Shown here: piece by piece, positions 16,445-25,650 of the stretch
Position numbering within the stretch: position 1 is the first letter of the stretch
Layout: each line of letters opens with the position of its first letter
Source: an uncultured bacterium
GTDB lineage: Bacteria; Myxococcota_A; Bradymonadia; UBA7976; VGTA01
Direction of reading: 5' to 3'
Assembly: GCA_943788935.1 (NCBI GenBank)
Contig: CALSSE010000017.1
Location: 172,001-236,000, forward strand
DNA length: 64,000 bases
Made by a program: the position numbers and the translations under genes
The notes under the pieces: model-generated
Told to the model about the DNA's origin: nothing
Database searches by the model: none
The model's input: only the letters and a program-made list of their open reading frames with translations

Positions 16445-17524
16445 CGGATGATCGATCAAGATCTCACCTCGTCTCTCGAGGTCTAGAGCGACTTCAATGA
16501 TCTCCGCCTGGGCACTTTGAACCTCACTGAGTCTCTGCGGAGGAGACTGATCTAAATCCTCTTGGAGCATCGCTTGAGCCCTCTCCGAGAGGTTGGTAAA
16601 GATCTTTTCGCGTACCGATTCACTCGCGCCACGGAGCGCTATGCGAAGCCATTTCTGATCAATACGACTTAAGAGAATCTGCATCCCTCGGTCCTCTACA
16701 CAGGTCAAATCATCAAAGGTAAACATCTGCTCCCGCAGCTGCTCAGCGAGCGTCGAGCGATGCTCATCAAGCTCAGCGAGGAGGGTGGTCGCTCCTTGAT
16801 CAGGCAGGTGGGTAAGCAGCTTCGCGAGATGAGGAACCTGTTGAGTTTTCCCGGCGCTCGCTACGCGCTTTGACTCCACTAATAAGACCACCTCGAGCTC
16901 TCTTAGCCACTCGGGGCTCACCGGTGATAAGGTGCTGATCCGCTGACAGATCTGGCTCTGTTCTTTGGCGTCAAAAGTGGCTAGAATCTCTGCACCTTTG
17001 ACTGCGCCAAGATGGGCGATCACCGTGGCGATGACTTGTGACTGTTCACGTTGAAGGACATGAGCAATCTGTTCAGAATTAACCTTCTTTAGGCGAGAAA
17101 ATGTTTCACCGTCGGCAGGAGGAGGGGAGCTCGCTGTAGAAGGCTCCTTACCTCTCCGTGACTTGGGTAGCGACTCATCAGTTGATCGTGATTCAGTGAT
17201 GACTGCAGATTGATATGTTTGGCAGCGCTCATAGAACTCATAGATCAGAGACTCAGTGGATTGCGAACCTAAGGTTACAGCGCTCTCTAAACCGATATTG
17301 ATGAGGGTGAGTTCTTGAGGACTAAAGAGGTCTTTGAGTAACTTTCGGCTAGACTCATCAAGACTCAAGACTAAGTGGAGAACCTTGATAAGCTCAGGAG
17401 AGGGGCTCTCAAGTGTAGAGTCATTGATCCATGAGCGGAGGGCCCATACCGAGCGCCGAGGGTTAGCGCATAGAAACCGATTGAGTCGGAGAATCCTCTC
17501 TCGAGGAGAAATCGATGAAGACAA
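16418..17524 (-). CDS. FliG-like protein outside a flagellar locus
   Basis: The 368 residues follow the FliG plan. An N-terminal region (about 40-110) has the LSLDESSRKLLKDLFSPQEL pattern. A middle domain (about 150-235) has QIAHVLQREQSQVIATVIAHL in place of the EHPQTIA region. The C-terminal domain (about 255-360) reads MFTFDDLTCVEDRGMQILL, IALRGASESVREKIFTNLS and LSEVQSAQAEIIEVALDLE. These match the FliG motor domain including the DDR-type charged ridge (ED here). FliG links the flagellar MS ring to the stator. No other flagellar gene is nearby. The start is TTG 17524, five bases after AGGAGG, and 12 bases after the upstream barrel gene. Confidence 0.8.
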   Translation of the reverse strand: MSSSISPRERILRLNRFLCANPRRSVWALRSWINDSTLESPSPELIKVLHLVLSLDESSRKLLKDLFSPQELTLINIGLESAVTLGSQSTESLIYEFYERCQTYQSAVITESRSTDESLPKSRRGKEPSTASSPPPADGETFSRLKKVNSEQIAHVLQREQSQVIATVIAHLGAVKGAEILATFDAKEQSQICQRISTLSPVSPEWLRELEVVLLVESKRVASAGKTQQVPHLAKLLTHLPDQGATTLLAELDEHRSTLAEQLREQMFTFDDLTCVEDRGMQILLSRIDQKWLRIALRGASESVREKIFTNLSERAQAMLQEDLDQSPPQRLSEVQSAQAEIIEVALDLERRGEILIDHPLCDQSFIR

Positions 17525-17536
17525 AGGATCCTCCTC

Positions 17537-18061
17537 TCAAAAGTGGTAGCGGACACCGAGCGCCCCTTGGAGGCTAAATCCTAAGGCAGGAAGAACCTCG
17601 AGCGCAGGAGTGATCTCAATAAAACCTCTGAGGTGTGATTCACCTAACTCTAAACCGATCGGTACTCTTCCGGTCAACGCTCCTTGATCGCTCAGATTTC
17701 GCTGATTGTGCAGACTAATTCGGGCGCCCAAGCCAACATAAGGATAAAAGGCAACTAAAACAGGTCGTGGCTGAATGAAGATCTGATCGAGGTGAATGTC
17801 TACTCTCGGGTTCTTAAAGTTGTAATAGAGAGAGGTGTTGAGAGCAGTCCAGCGGGTGATAGGAATCTGAGCAGTGAGTCCTTGTGGCTTACCAACCATC
17901 GCTCCCAATCCCAAAGATCTAGGGCTAGAGTGGGCGATCAATGGGAGGGAGCTACAGATAACGATCATGTGTAAGATGATAAGGTGTGGAGATTGATCCA
18001 ACCTAGAGTACTTTATCACTCTCTCTATTGATTTCATCACCGCTCTCGCTCTCATGGTCAT
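17537..18061 (-). CDS. Small outer-membrane-type exported protein
   Basis: The 174-residue protein has a long basic N-terminus, a hydrophobic segment (about 27-42) ending AHS, and then short alternating strands. YPYVGLGARISL, GLELGESHLRGFIEITPALE and a terminal GALGVRYHF ending in Phe are typical of small eight-stranded barrels. No named family recognised. It precedes the FliG-like gene by 12 bases on the same strand, so the two are probably co-transcribed. ATG 18037 would shorten the n-region by eight residues. Confidence 0.7.
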   Translation of the reverse strand: MTMRARAVMKSIERVIKYSRLDQSPHLIILHMIVICSSLPLIAHSSPRSLGLGAMVGKPQGLTAQIPITRWTALNTSLYYNFKNPRVDIHLDQIFIQPRPVLVAFYPYVGLGARISLHNQRNLSDQGALTGRVPIGLELGESHLRGFIEITPALEVLPALGFSLQGALGVRYHF

Positions 18062-18169
18062 CTCTTCTTATACTGAATGAAATGAAGAAGTAAGAAGCAT
18101 TAAGTCTTCTCATAAGCGATGAGAAAACTCAAACCGCTTCCCCGAGCTTGGTGAGAGGAGGCGATCAAG

Positions 18170-19399
18170 TCAGCGCACTTGGATCAAGTCTCCTTTGCCG
18201 TTGAGGGCTTCAACGGAGAGATCTGCTAAGAGCTTGGCAAATCCGAGATCAGCGTCCCATTGATCGGCGAAGATGACCTTTGGTGCTTGATAGAGAGGGT
18301 GAACCTCACCAGTGGGTTGGAGATCGGGCTCTTCGAGGATCTCACGAACGTCTATCTCTAGGTCAAATAAAGTAGCTCGGTGGTGAGTGGTAAAAGAGAG
18401 GCGAGCATCCATCAGCACCGCTGGGCAAGAGACTGAGCGCATCTCATGAGCGACATCAGGCGCGCTCGGTCCGATCCATTCAGCACCGGGGAAAAAATCA
18501 TCATTAAGGAAGCCATGATACATGGGGTAATCGGGGAGTCGAGCCTTGAGGGCCTCAAAGGTCGCTCGCATTTGGTCGATCGCTGGGTCACCCATATCGA
18601 TCAGACGCATGGGGAGACCGTGAGACGCGATGAGGATACAAGTGTCGGCGGCGGGTACATTGGGGAAATAGGTCTCTACATCACGTTTGAGAGTGTTTGT
18701 GAATAAGTCTATGAATCGCTCATCGTCGCTGAACTGTCGTACCGCGGTGACCTTGACATCCCATTGGGGGCGCTCCTTGAGATAGTGCTCAAACTCCTCG
18801 ATCGACTCTCCTAAAGTAGCGAGAGAGTATTGAGCCCCCTTGTTGAAAATAATGACCTCTTCGATCCCATCAGCTTCCATGATCGCGGCGGCATCCTCAA
18901 TAAATGGAGGCATGAAGTTATAGCCAATGTACACTTTCGCTGGTACTCGTTGTCGATCAAGCTCGGCTTGTAGCGAGTCTATTTGAAGTTGAGCGTTAGC
19001 GCGATAGTTGGTAGGCCCGATCAGCTCATATTGGCCCTCTATTAAGTCTCGGCTCAGCCAATAGGCAGGGTCTTGTAAGAGCTCACGAAGCGTCTTGGAC
19101 AAGGGAACACCTACGTTTTTAAGAAAGGCGGAGCGGATATAAGGCTCGATCTCTTCATAGTTATCGATATCCCCATGAGAGGTGAGCAGAATACCGACTC
19201 GCGGGCTCAATCGGTCCGCCTTAAGCCCTTCACCGGACTCAGGGCTCACCTCTTTAGCGTCGAGCGAAGAGCTCGCAGACAAAGGAGAGTCTTCTGCGGC
19301 GCACCCACCGAAGAGGAGAGAGATCGTCAACGATGCCCACACACATGGGCGAGTGATCTTGTGTGTTAAGATGAGCTTCTTTTGGAGTGTACTTCGCAT
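18170..19399 (-). CDS. Ferrochelatase-like lipoprotein lacking the catalytic Glu
   Basis: After a lipobox LLFGGC (Cys33), the protein follows the ferrochelatase (HemH) fold. It has VGILLTSHGDIDN at the start, FNKGAQYSLATLGES in place of PQYS-STTGS, ILIASHGLPMRLIDMGDP with the metal-site histidine (His260), EWIGPSAPDVAHEM, and THHRATLFDLEIDVRE. The last corresponds to SDHIETLYELD of ferrochelatases, so the conserved Glu is Ala342. Real ferrochelatases are cytosolic or membrane-peripheral and are not lipoproteins. ATG 19399 is chosen because AAGGG sits eight bases upstream. Role: possibly an extracytoplasmic tetrapyrrole- or metal-binding protein; inferred. Confidence 0.75.
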   Translation of the reverse strand: MRSTLQKKLILTHKITRPCVWASLTISLLFGGCAAEDSPLSASSSLDAKEVSPESGEGLKADRLSPRVGILLTSHGDIDNYEEIEPYIRSAFLKNVGVPLSKTLRELLQDPAYWLSRDLIEGQYELIGPTNYRANAQLQIDSLQAELDRQRVPAKVYIGYNFMPPFIEDAAAIMEADGIEEVIIFNKGAQYSLATLGESIEEFEHYLKERPQWDVKVTAVRQFSDDERFIDLFTNTLKRDVETYFPNVPAADTCILIASHGLPMRLIDMGDPAIDQMRATFEALKARLPDYPMYHGFLNDDFFPGAEWIGPSAPDVAHEMRSVSCPAVLMDARLSFTTHHRATLFDLEIDVREILEEPDLQPTGEVHPLYQAPKVIFADQWDADLGFAKLLADLSVEALNGKGDLIQVR

Positions 19400-19620
19400 A
19401 CGCAAAACCCTTATTTATAACGTCTGTTATTTATATTTAAACAGTGATCTTGGCCGAGGTGAATACTCATGTGAAGAGTCTTCGTCAAGGCTTTGTATAG
19501 AAAAAGTTCAAGATTAGTAAAAGAGGCGCTGAGGGTGATGTTCTCTCAGTCAAGATTGACGACAGAATAGCATTGATATATATATAATTCCTAACAATTA
19601 GACAATGAAAGGTCCCTCTA

Positions 19621-20832
19621 TTGTCCAATCAAGAGTTACACCTTGAGGCCCAAAATTCTCAAGACAGGACTTTATCATTAACTGATCTAGATCAAACAAT
19701 GGTCTCCAGTGATCACTCGAGTTACATGACAGTGCATGATAATGCTGTCGAATTCATTGACGAGTTATCGTCTCATGACCTGTCTCAGACCTTCGGGCCA
19801 TCGGTCTTTAATGATTTAACTGATGACGAGATAGTGAATGATACTCGGTTTGAGGTGAGAAGAGTTCTAGGTCAGGGCGCCTTCGGCGAAGTGTATGGGG
19901 CTCAAGACTCTGATTTGAACCGACGGGTAGCGTTAAAGCAGTTTAAGGGGGAGATGAGTCAAGCGATCGAAGCGTGTCGAAATGAAGTGCGCTTTGTGGG
20001 CCGGCTTGAGCATCCGGGGATCCCTCCCGTCTACCAGGTCTCTAAAACAATTGACGGTTTCCCCTATATTGTAATGAAACAGCTTGAAGGAGAGCCGCTG
20101 TCAGACATTATAAGTCAGCTTAAATCAGGAGATCTCAAAGCTCACGCTCACTATTCGTTCCGGGCTCGGATAGAGCTGATTATTCAACTTTTACGAATCG
20201 TCGAGAGCGCCCATCAATCGGGGATCCTTCATCTTGATATTAAACCAGATAACATCTATTTAGGTGAACACGATGAGCTATATCTCATCGATTGGGGGAT
20301 CTCTGAAGAGCGAGAGGTCGCTAAAAATCGATCAACTTTGTGTGGGACACCTCTCTATATGTCACCTGAGCAGAGTCAAGCAAAGCCGCTTGATGTGACC
20401 AGTGATATCTTCTCTGTCGGCGCGGTCGCTTATGAGCTCTTAAGTTTAGAGAGCTGCGCCCCTCAAGAAAAGAGTCTCGCCGATCTGTTAGAGGCCTTGC
20501 CTACTTTTCAGCCTAAGGTCGTTGACTTACATTATAATGCTATACAGGGGTATTCGCCCTCTGAGTTTAAGACTCCAATCATGAAGTCTATAAAGAGGGC
20601 GCCTGCTGACCGCTATCAGTCTACTGGAGAGATGCGTTATGACCTTGAGCAAGCGCTAGACGGGAACTTTCTAGTCAAGTGTCCGAGAACACTCATAAAG
20701 ATGTCCATCAATCGTTTATTTAAGTGGTTGGATAAACGGTTGAGGAATGTTATGCTTATCTATGCTTTAATATTGACTTTTTTGATTTCCTTACTGAGTC
20801 TAGGAGCGCTGATCGGTCGAGCTTTCGGTTAG
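19621..20832 (+). CDS. Hanks-type Ser/Thr protein kinase with C-terminal membrane anchor
   Basis: The 403-residue kinase has a hydrophilic acidic N-terminus (1-75) and a kinase domain (77-350). The glycine loop is GQGAFGEVYG, the ATP lysine is K106 (VALKQF), the catalytic loop is HLDIKPDN (H204, D206) with Leu in place of the Arg of HRD, and the metal motif is DWG (D224) instead of DFG. It has a GTPLYMSPEQ P+1 loop. A single transmembrane helix near residues 377-400 ends the protein with almost no periplasmic part. TTG 19621 has AAGG eight bases upstream; ATG 19605 is out of frame. Loss of the RD arginine suggests activation-loop phosphorylation is not needed. Confidence 0.88.
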   Translation: MSNQELHLEAQNSQDRTLSLTDLDQTMVSSDHSSYMTVHDNAVEFIDELSSHDLSQTFGPSVFNDLTDDEIVNDTRFEVRRVLGQGAFGEVYGAQDSDLNRRVALKQFKGEMSQAIEACRNEVRFVGRLEHPGIPPVYQVSKTIDGFPYIVMKQLEGEPLSDIISQLKSGDLKAHAHYSFRARIELIIQLLRIVESAHQSGILHLDIKPDNIYLGEHDELYLIDWGISEEREVAKNRSTLCGTPLYMSPEQSQAKPLDVTSDIFSVGAVAYELLSLESCAPQEKSLADLLEALPTFQPKVVDLHYNAIQGYSPSEFKTPIMKSIKRAPADRYQSTGEMRYDLEQALDGNFLVKCPRTLIKMSINRLFKWLDKRLRNVMLIYALILTFLISLLSLGALIGRAFG

Positions 20833-20846
20833 AAGGTATCCTTTGT

Positions 20847-20880
20847 AGAGACTCACTGAGAGACTCACTGAGAGATTCAC
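20847..20880. repeat. 12-bp tandem repeat, nearly three copies
   Basis: The unit agagactcactg occurs at 20847 and 20859, then as agagattcac. It lies between the kinase stop and the thiolase ribosome site. Confidence 0.88.
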
Positions 20881-20907
20881 TACTTTAAAGAGATGAGGAG
20901 GTCGCGC

Positions 20908-22113
20908 ATGAGAGATGCCTATCTATTTGATGCTATCAGGACACCGCGAGGAAAAGGGAGGTCGAGCGGTTCCCTCTATGAGGTGCGCCCTATCAGTTTG
21001 GTGACCCAACTTCTCGAGGCGCTCAGAGGCCGTTATGATCTCCCCACAGAGAGAGTTGATGATGTGATCTTAGGCTGTGTGACTGCGGTCGGTGAGCAAG
21101 GCGCGAATCTCGCTAAAACATCGACTCTAGCCGCAGGATGGTCCGAGGAAATCGGGGGGGTGACCCTCAATCGATTCTGTGCTTCAGGATTAGAGGCGGT
21201 CAATTTGGCGGCGATGAAGGTACGCTCAGGATGGGAGAGCCTTATCGTTGCTGGCGGAGTGGAGTCGATGTCGAGGGTAAAGATGGGGAGCGATGGAGGG
21301 GCGATGATGTCTGATCCAGCGACGAGCATGGCGATGGGTTTTGCCCCCCAAGGGATCGGTGCTGACCTGATCGCTACTCTAGAGGCATTCAGTCGAGGAG
21401 AGGTCGATCGCTTCGCGGTGAAATCTCATCAAAGAGCAGCAGAGGCACGGAAACGGGGCGCATTTCAAAGGTCTCTGATACCGATTAAAGATCAGAACGG
21501 ACTGCTGATATTAGATCAAGATGAGCTAATCAGACCGCGGTCGACTGTGGAGATGTTGGCAGAGCTTAAGCCAGCTTTTGCCCAGATGGGAGCGATGGGC
21601 TTTGACTCGGTAGCGCTCGCTAAATACTCTCAGCTAGAGAGCATTCATCATGTACATACCGCCGGTAATTCTTCAGGGATTGTTGACGGTGCAAGCTTAA
21701 CCTTGGTGGGGAGTTTGGAGGCTGGAGAGGCTCTGGGATTGACGCCGCGCGCTAAGATCATCTCGGCAGCGGTGGTCGGTACTGAACCGACGATTATGCT
21801 GACCGGACCTGCTCCTGCAACAAGAAAGGCGCTTAAAATCGCTGGGCTTACGATCTCAGATATTGACCTATTTGAGGTCAATGAGGCCTTCGCTTCGGTG
21901 GTCTTAAAGTTTATCAAAGAGCTAGAGGTTGATCCAGAGAGAGTGAACGTTAATGGCGGAGCGATCGCTATGGGCCATCCACTCGGAGCGACGGGGGCTA
22001 TGATTTTGGGCACTCTGCTCGATGAGCTAGAGGCCCGTGATGTAAGTCTCGGTCTAGCGACGCTGTGTGTGGGCGGGGGAATGGGGATAGCGACCATTAT
22101 AGAGAGAGTTTAA
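20908..22113 (+). CDS. Acetyl-CoA acyltransferase (thiolase)
   Basis: This enzyme catalyses thiolytic cleavage of 3-ketoacyl-CoA, the last step of beta-oxidation. The nucleophile Cys91 lies in NRFCASGLEAVN. NEAFASVVLKF, NGGAIAMGHPLGATGA and LCVGGGMG carry the other active-site residues. Start: ATG 20908 is preceded by AGGAGG with six bases between; the ATG at 20893 overlaps that site and would add five residues. First gene of a three-gene operon with a FadB-type enzyme (11-base gap) and a CoA-transferase-family gene. Likely works on fatty acyl-CoA rather than acetoacetyl-CoA because of that company. Confidence 0.92.
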   Translation: MRDAYLFDAIRTPRGKGRSSGSLYEVRPISLVTQLLEALRGRYDLPTERVDDVILGCVTAVGEQGANLAKTSTLAAGWSEEIGGVTLNRFCASGLEAVNLAAMKVRSGWESLIVAGGVESMSRVKMGSDGGAMMSDPATSMAMGFAPQGIGADLIATLEAFSRGEVDRFAVKSHQRAAEARKRGAFQRSLIPIKDQNGLLILDQDELIRPRSTVEMLAELKPAFAQMGAMGFDSVALAKYSQLESIHHVHTAGNSSGIVDGASLTLVGSLEAGEALGLTPRAKIISAAVVGTEPTIMLTGPAPATRKALKIAGLTISDIDLFEVNEAFASVVLKFIKELEVDPERVNVNGGAIAMGHPLGATGAMILGTLLDELEARDVSLGLATLCVGGGMGIATIIERV

Positions 22114-22124
22114 GGAGGCAGGCG

Positions 22125-24296
22125 ATGAAGACATCAACATTACATCTAGAGAGAGATCCACAACAGGTCGTGACGCTAACCTTTGATCGGGTTGACGCGA
22201 AAGCTAATGTGATCGATGCGCTGTTTGTAGAAGACTTTGAGCGTGCGATCGCTGAGCTCCATGAGCAGACGCCACGGGGGGTGATCTTACGCTCAACCAA
22301 GAAGAGCTTCTTCGCAGGGGCTGATATCGATATGATCTTCGAGGTACAGAGAGGAGGAGAGCGTCAGCTCTTTGAGCTAGTAGAACGCTTGAAGTCAAAC
22401 CTGAGGCGTCTAGAGACGATGGGTGTGCCTGTGGTAGCATGTCTTGAGGGCGCAGCGCTCGGAGGGGGATGGGAGATCGCTCTCAGCGCTCATCACCGCA
22501 TCGCCTTGAACTCTGCATCGGTTAAGATCGGCTTACCAGAGGTTAACTTAGGCTTACTCCCCGGTGGAGGAGGCGTGGCGCGGACAGTACGTCTCTTTGG
22601 CTTGCAAGCCGCCTTGCCTCTATTGACCGAAGGGAAGCGTTATAGCGCTAAAGAGGCACTAGAGAATCATTTAATCCATGAGCTAGTGAGTTCTCCCGAA
22701 GAGGTCTTATTTAAGGCACGAGAGTGGATAGAGGCTAACCCTAGCTCTCAGCAGCCTTGGGACTATCGCGGTTATCGTTTGCCGGGCGGTGGAGCCCACT
22801 CACCGAAACTCGCTTCTCTCTTAGCGATCGCTCCCGCTATGCTTCGAGAGAAGACGGGGGGCGCATATCCAGCGCCTGAGAAGATCCTCTCGGCTATGGT
22901 CGAGGGAGCGCTTGTCGATTTTGAGACCGCCTGCCGGATTGAGTCACGTTATTTCATCGAGCTAGTCTGCCATCCGATCTCTAAAAATATGATCCGCGCC
23001 TTTTGGTACCATCTCAACGAGGTCAACGCGGGCGGGAGCCGACCGGTGGGCCCTTCACTGAGTCGCTTTACCCATATTGGAGTGATCGGTGCGGGGATGA
23101 TGGGCGCAGGGATCGCTTATGTCGCTGCGAAGAGCGGAATTAAGGTGACGCTTAAAGATCTCGACCTCGATCGAGCAGAGCGCGGCAAAGATTATAGCCG
23201 TCGTTTGGTGCAAAAGAGCATTAAGAGAGGTCAGCTCACCGATGAGGGAGGAGAACAGCTGCTGTCTCTGATCCACCCCAGCGCTGATGTCGAGGCGCTC
23301 AAGGAGAGCGAAGTGGTGATCGAAGCGGTGTTTGAAGACAGGTCATTAAAAGCGATGATCACTGCCGAGTTCGAGGAGAGCCTCGCCACTGGTGATGGAG
23401 TCAGTCCTCCTCTCTTGGCGAGTAACACTTCGACCCTCCCGATCACCGGTTTGGCCGCAGCCTCGAATCGGCCTGAGCGTTTCATTGGTCTCCACTTCTT
23501 TTCTCCGGTCGATAAGATGAAACTAGTAGAGATTATTTGTGGAGAAGAGACCGACGAGCAGAGTCTCGCCGAGGCCTATGATCTCGTTCGACAGCTTGGT
23601 AAAACCCCAATTGTGGTCAATGATCATCGAGGTTTCTTCACCTCGAGAGTCTTCGCGACTTATACTCAAGAGGGAATGTCCATGCTCGCCGAGGGTGTTC
23701 CTCCTAGCATGATCGAGCGAGCGGCAGCGTTGGCAGGGTTCCCTGTGGGCCCATTAGCGGTTTCTGATGAGGTGAGCCTCTCGCTGATGGCCAAGATCCG
23801 CAAGCAAACTACGCTTGATTTAGCTGCAGAGGGTCAAGAGGCGCCGGCTCACCCCGCTCATTCAGTCATCGATCGAATGCTCGAGCTAGAGCGACCTGGC
23901 CGAGCGGGAGGTGGAGGCTTTTATGATTATCCCGATCAGGGTGGAAAGCGTTTATGGTTGGGGCTGTCTCACCATTTTCCGGTCTCAGAGAACCTAGATG
24001 ACCCCACTCCACTCAGTGTTGATGAGGTTAAGGATCGACTGCTGTATATCATGGCGATCGAGACGGCTCGCTGTTTAGAGGAAGGGGTACTGAGAAGCAT
24101 CAGAGACGCTAATATCGGATCGATTCTCGGGATCGGCTTTCCCGCTTGGACCGGAGGAGCGTTACAGTTTATTAATTACACAGGGCTCGAGGTCTTCATC
24201 CATCGAGCGAGAGCGTTAAGTGAGCGCTATGGGGATCGCTTTAGTCCACCGAACTCTCTCTCTCAGCGGAGCCTTGAGGAGCGTATGTTTTTATGA
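22125..24296 (+). CDS. FadB/FadJ-type enoyl-CoA hydratase / 3-hydroxyacyl-CoA dehydrogenase
   Basis: This bifunctional beta-oxidation enzyme has 723 residues (E. coli FadB 729, FadJ 714). The N-terminal crotonase domain has GADIDM and the two acidic catalytic residues in GGGWEIAL (Glu117) and GLPEVNLG (Glu139). The dehydrogenase domain has GAGMMG (322-327) and catalytic His457 in LHFFSPVDKM. The two C-terminal helical domains follow. AAGGAGG lies seven bases before ATG 22125. The stop overlaps the next start by four bases (ATGA), showing translational coupling. Catalyses hydration and NAD-dependent oxidation of acyl-CoA intermediates. Confidence 0.93.
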   Translation: MKTSTLHLERDPQQVVTLTFDRVDAKANVIDALFVEDFERAIAELHEQTPRGVILRSTKKSFFAGADIDMIFEVQRGGERQLFELVERLKSNLRRLETMGVPVVACLEGAALGGGWEIALSAHHRIALNSASVKIGLPEVNLGLLPGGGGVARTVRLFGLQAALPLLTEGKRYSAKEALENHLIHELVSSPEEVLFKAREWIEANPSSQQPWDYRGYRLPGGGAHSPKLASLLAIAPAMLREKTGGAYPAPEKILSAMVEGALVDFETACRIESRYFIELVCHPISKNMIRAFWYHLNEVNAGGSRPVGPSLSRFTHIGVIGAGMMGAGIAYVAAKSGIKVTLKDLDLDRAERGKDYSRRLVQKSIKRGQLTDEGGEQLLSLIHPSADVEALKESEVVIEAVFEDRSLKAMITAEFEESLATGDGVSPPLLASNTSTLPITGLAAASNRPERFIGLHFFSPVDKMKLVEIICGEETDEQSLAEAYDLVRQLGKTPIVVNDHRGFFTSRVFATYTQEGMSMLAEGVPPSMIERAAALAGFPVGPLAVSDEVSLSLMAKIRKQTTLDLAAEGQEAPAHPAHSVIDRMLELERPGRAGGGGFYDYPDQGGKRLWLGLSHHFPVSENLDDPTPLSVDEVKDRLLYIMAIETARCLEEGVLRSIRDANIGSILGIGFPAWTGGALQFINYTGLEVFIHRARALSERYGDRFSPPNSLSQRSLEERMFL

Positions 24297-25504
24297 GTGA
24301 CCATCAGGGAAAGGGTCCACTCAGTGGAGTTAAAGTGATCGATTTTAGCACTCTCTTACCCGGCCCTTATGCAACGACGATGCTGGTGGACCTCGGCGCT
24401 GAGGTCACAAGAATTGAGTCGCCTAAACACCCTGATTTTATTCGCGCTTTAACCCCTCATATTAATGGTCAATCGGTGACTCATTTAGGGTTGAATCGTG
24501 GTAAGCGGAGCGTCGCGATCGATCTAAAGAGGCCCGAAGGAGTAGACATCGCGAGAGAGCTTATCGCCAACGCGGATATACTCGTTGAGCAATTCCGACC
24601 GGGAGTGATGGCTCGACTCGGGCTTGATTACGAGTCACTCTCAGAACGGTCTCCTCAGATCATCTACTGCTCGATCACCGGATATGGTCAATCTGGTCCC
24701 CTCGCTCAACGAGCAGGTCATGATATCAACTATCTCGCCCTCTCTGGGGTCTCTAGCTATAGCGGTCGTTTCGGCGAAGGACCTCGACTCGCCGGGACTC
24801 AAGTCGCGGATATAGCTGGAGGGTCACAGCCGGCGGTGATCGCGATACTCGCTGCTCTCTATGAACGAATGCGGAGCGGGCGAGGTCGATGGCTCGATAT
24901 ATCTATGAGCGATGGCACACTCGCTCTTAACGCGCTCACCGCCTCTGCGGCTGCTCATCATCAAGAGTCTCCGACGCTCGGCGGCGAGGTCCTCAACAGT
25001 GGTACTCTCTATGACTATTATTCAACGAGTGATGGTCGATTTCTCGCTGTCGGCTCTTTGGAACCTAAATTCGCCGCTCGCTTCTTTGAGGTGATTGGTC
25101 ACCCTGAGTGGCTCAGTGAGGCGTTGACTCCCCCAGCGACCCAACGCGCCCTTAAATCTAAAGTGCAAGCCTTGATCAGCGAGCGATCCTTGGATGAATG
25201 GCGTGAGCGCTTTGAGTCCGTCGATTGCTGCGTCGAGCCGGTATTAACCCTCTGTGAAGCCCTCAATCATCCTCATGTTCAGGCGCGAGGCTTGGTGAAG
25301 TCGGCGAAGTCAGAAGACGGGACAGAAGTCGCTTATATCGTGACGCCAGTGAGTCTCTCTTTCTCTCATAATCATGATCAAGATCAAGAGCGACCGATGT
25401 CTCTTGGTCAACGTTTAGGGAGCGATTGCGATGAGGTGCTCTCAGAGCTTGGTTTATCAGCGTCAGAGATCGATCGTTTGAGGACCATAGGGGTGATCCG
25501 CTGA
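24293..25504 (+). CDS. CaiB/BaiF family (alpha-methylacyl-CoA racemase-like) protein
   Basis: This 403-residue family III CoA-transferase fold protein starts with GVKVIDFSTLLPGPYATTMLVDLGAEV. LNRGKRSVAIDLK and FRPGVMARLGLDYE are family hallmarks. GHD (His143, Asp144) and Asp173 stand 30 residues apart, as the His126/Asp156 pair of mycobacterial methylacyl-CoA racemase does, favouring racemase over CoA-transferase. Such a racemase would let (R)-2-methylacyl-CoA enter beta-oxidation, consistent with its place in the operon. No thiolase or hydratase domain is fused. True transfer activity cannot be excluded. Confidence 0.87.
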   Translation: MSDHQGKGPLSGVKVIDFSTLLPGPYATTMLVDLGAEVTRIESPKHPDFIRALTPHINGQSVTHLGLNRGKRSVAIDLKRPEGVDIARELIANADILVEQFRPGVMARLGLDYESLSERSPQIIYCSITGYGQSGPLAQRAGHDINYLALSGVSSYSGRFGEGPRLAGTQVADIAGGSQPAVIAILAALYERMRSGRGRWLDISMSDGTLALNALTASAAAHHQESPTLGGEVLNSGTLYDYYSTSDGRFLAVGSLEPKFAARFFEVIGHPEWLSEALTPPATQRALKSKVQALISERSLDEWRERFESVDCCVEPVLTLCEALNHPHVQARGLVKSAKSEDGTEVAYIVTPVSLSFSHNHDQDQERPMSLGQRLGSDCDEVLSELGLSASEIDRLRTIGVIR

Positions 25505-25650
25505 GCTCGGCTCGAGCTCGCCGATCATGAGCCCACTAGTCATGAGTCCACCGCTCTTTCATCTTTATTTCTCGCTAAGATCAGTATAGTAGTGTGCTCA
25601 GTCTTAAAGTACTCACTCAGTATAGACATTCATTGAAAGAGGAGAGCGCG

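Noticed and set aside
19605..19660. ATG 19605 as the kinase start
   Set aside because: Out of frame with the kinase and stops after 13 codons; TTG 19621 has a ribosome site.
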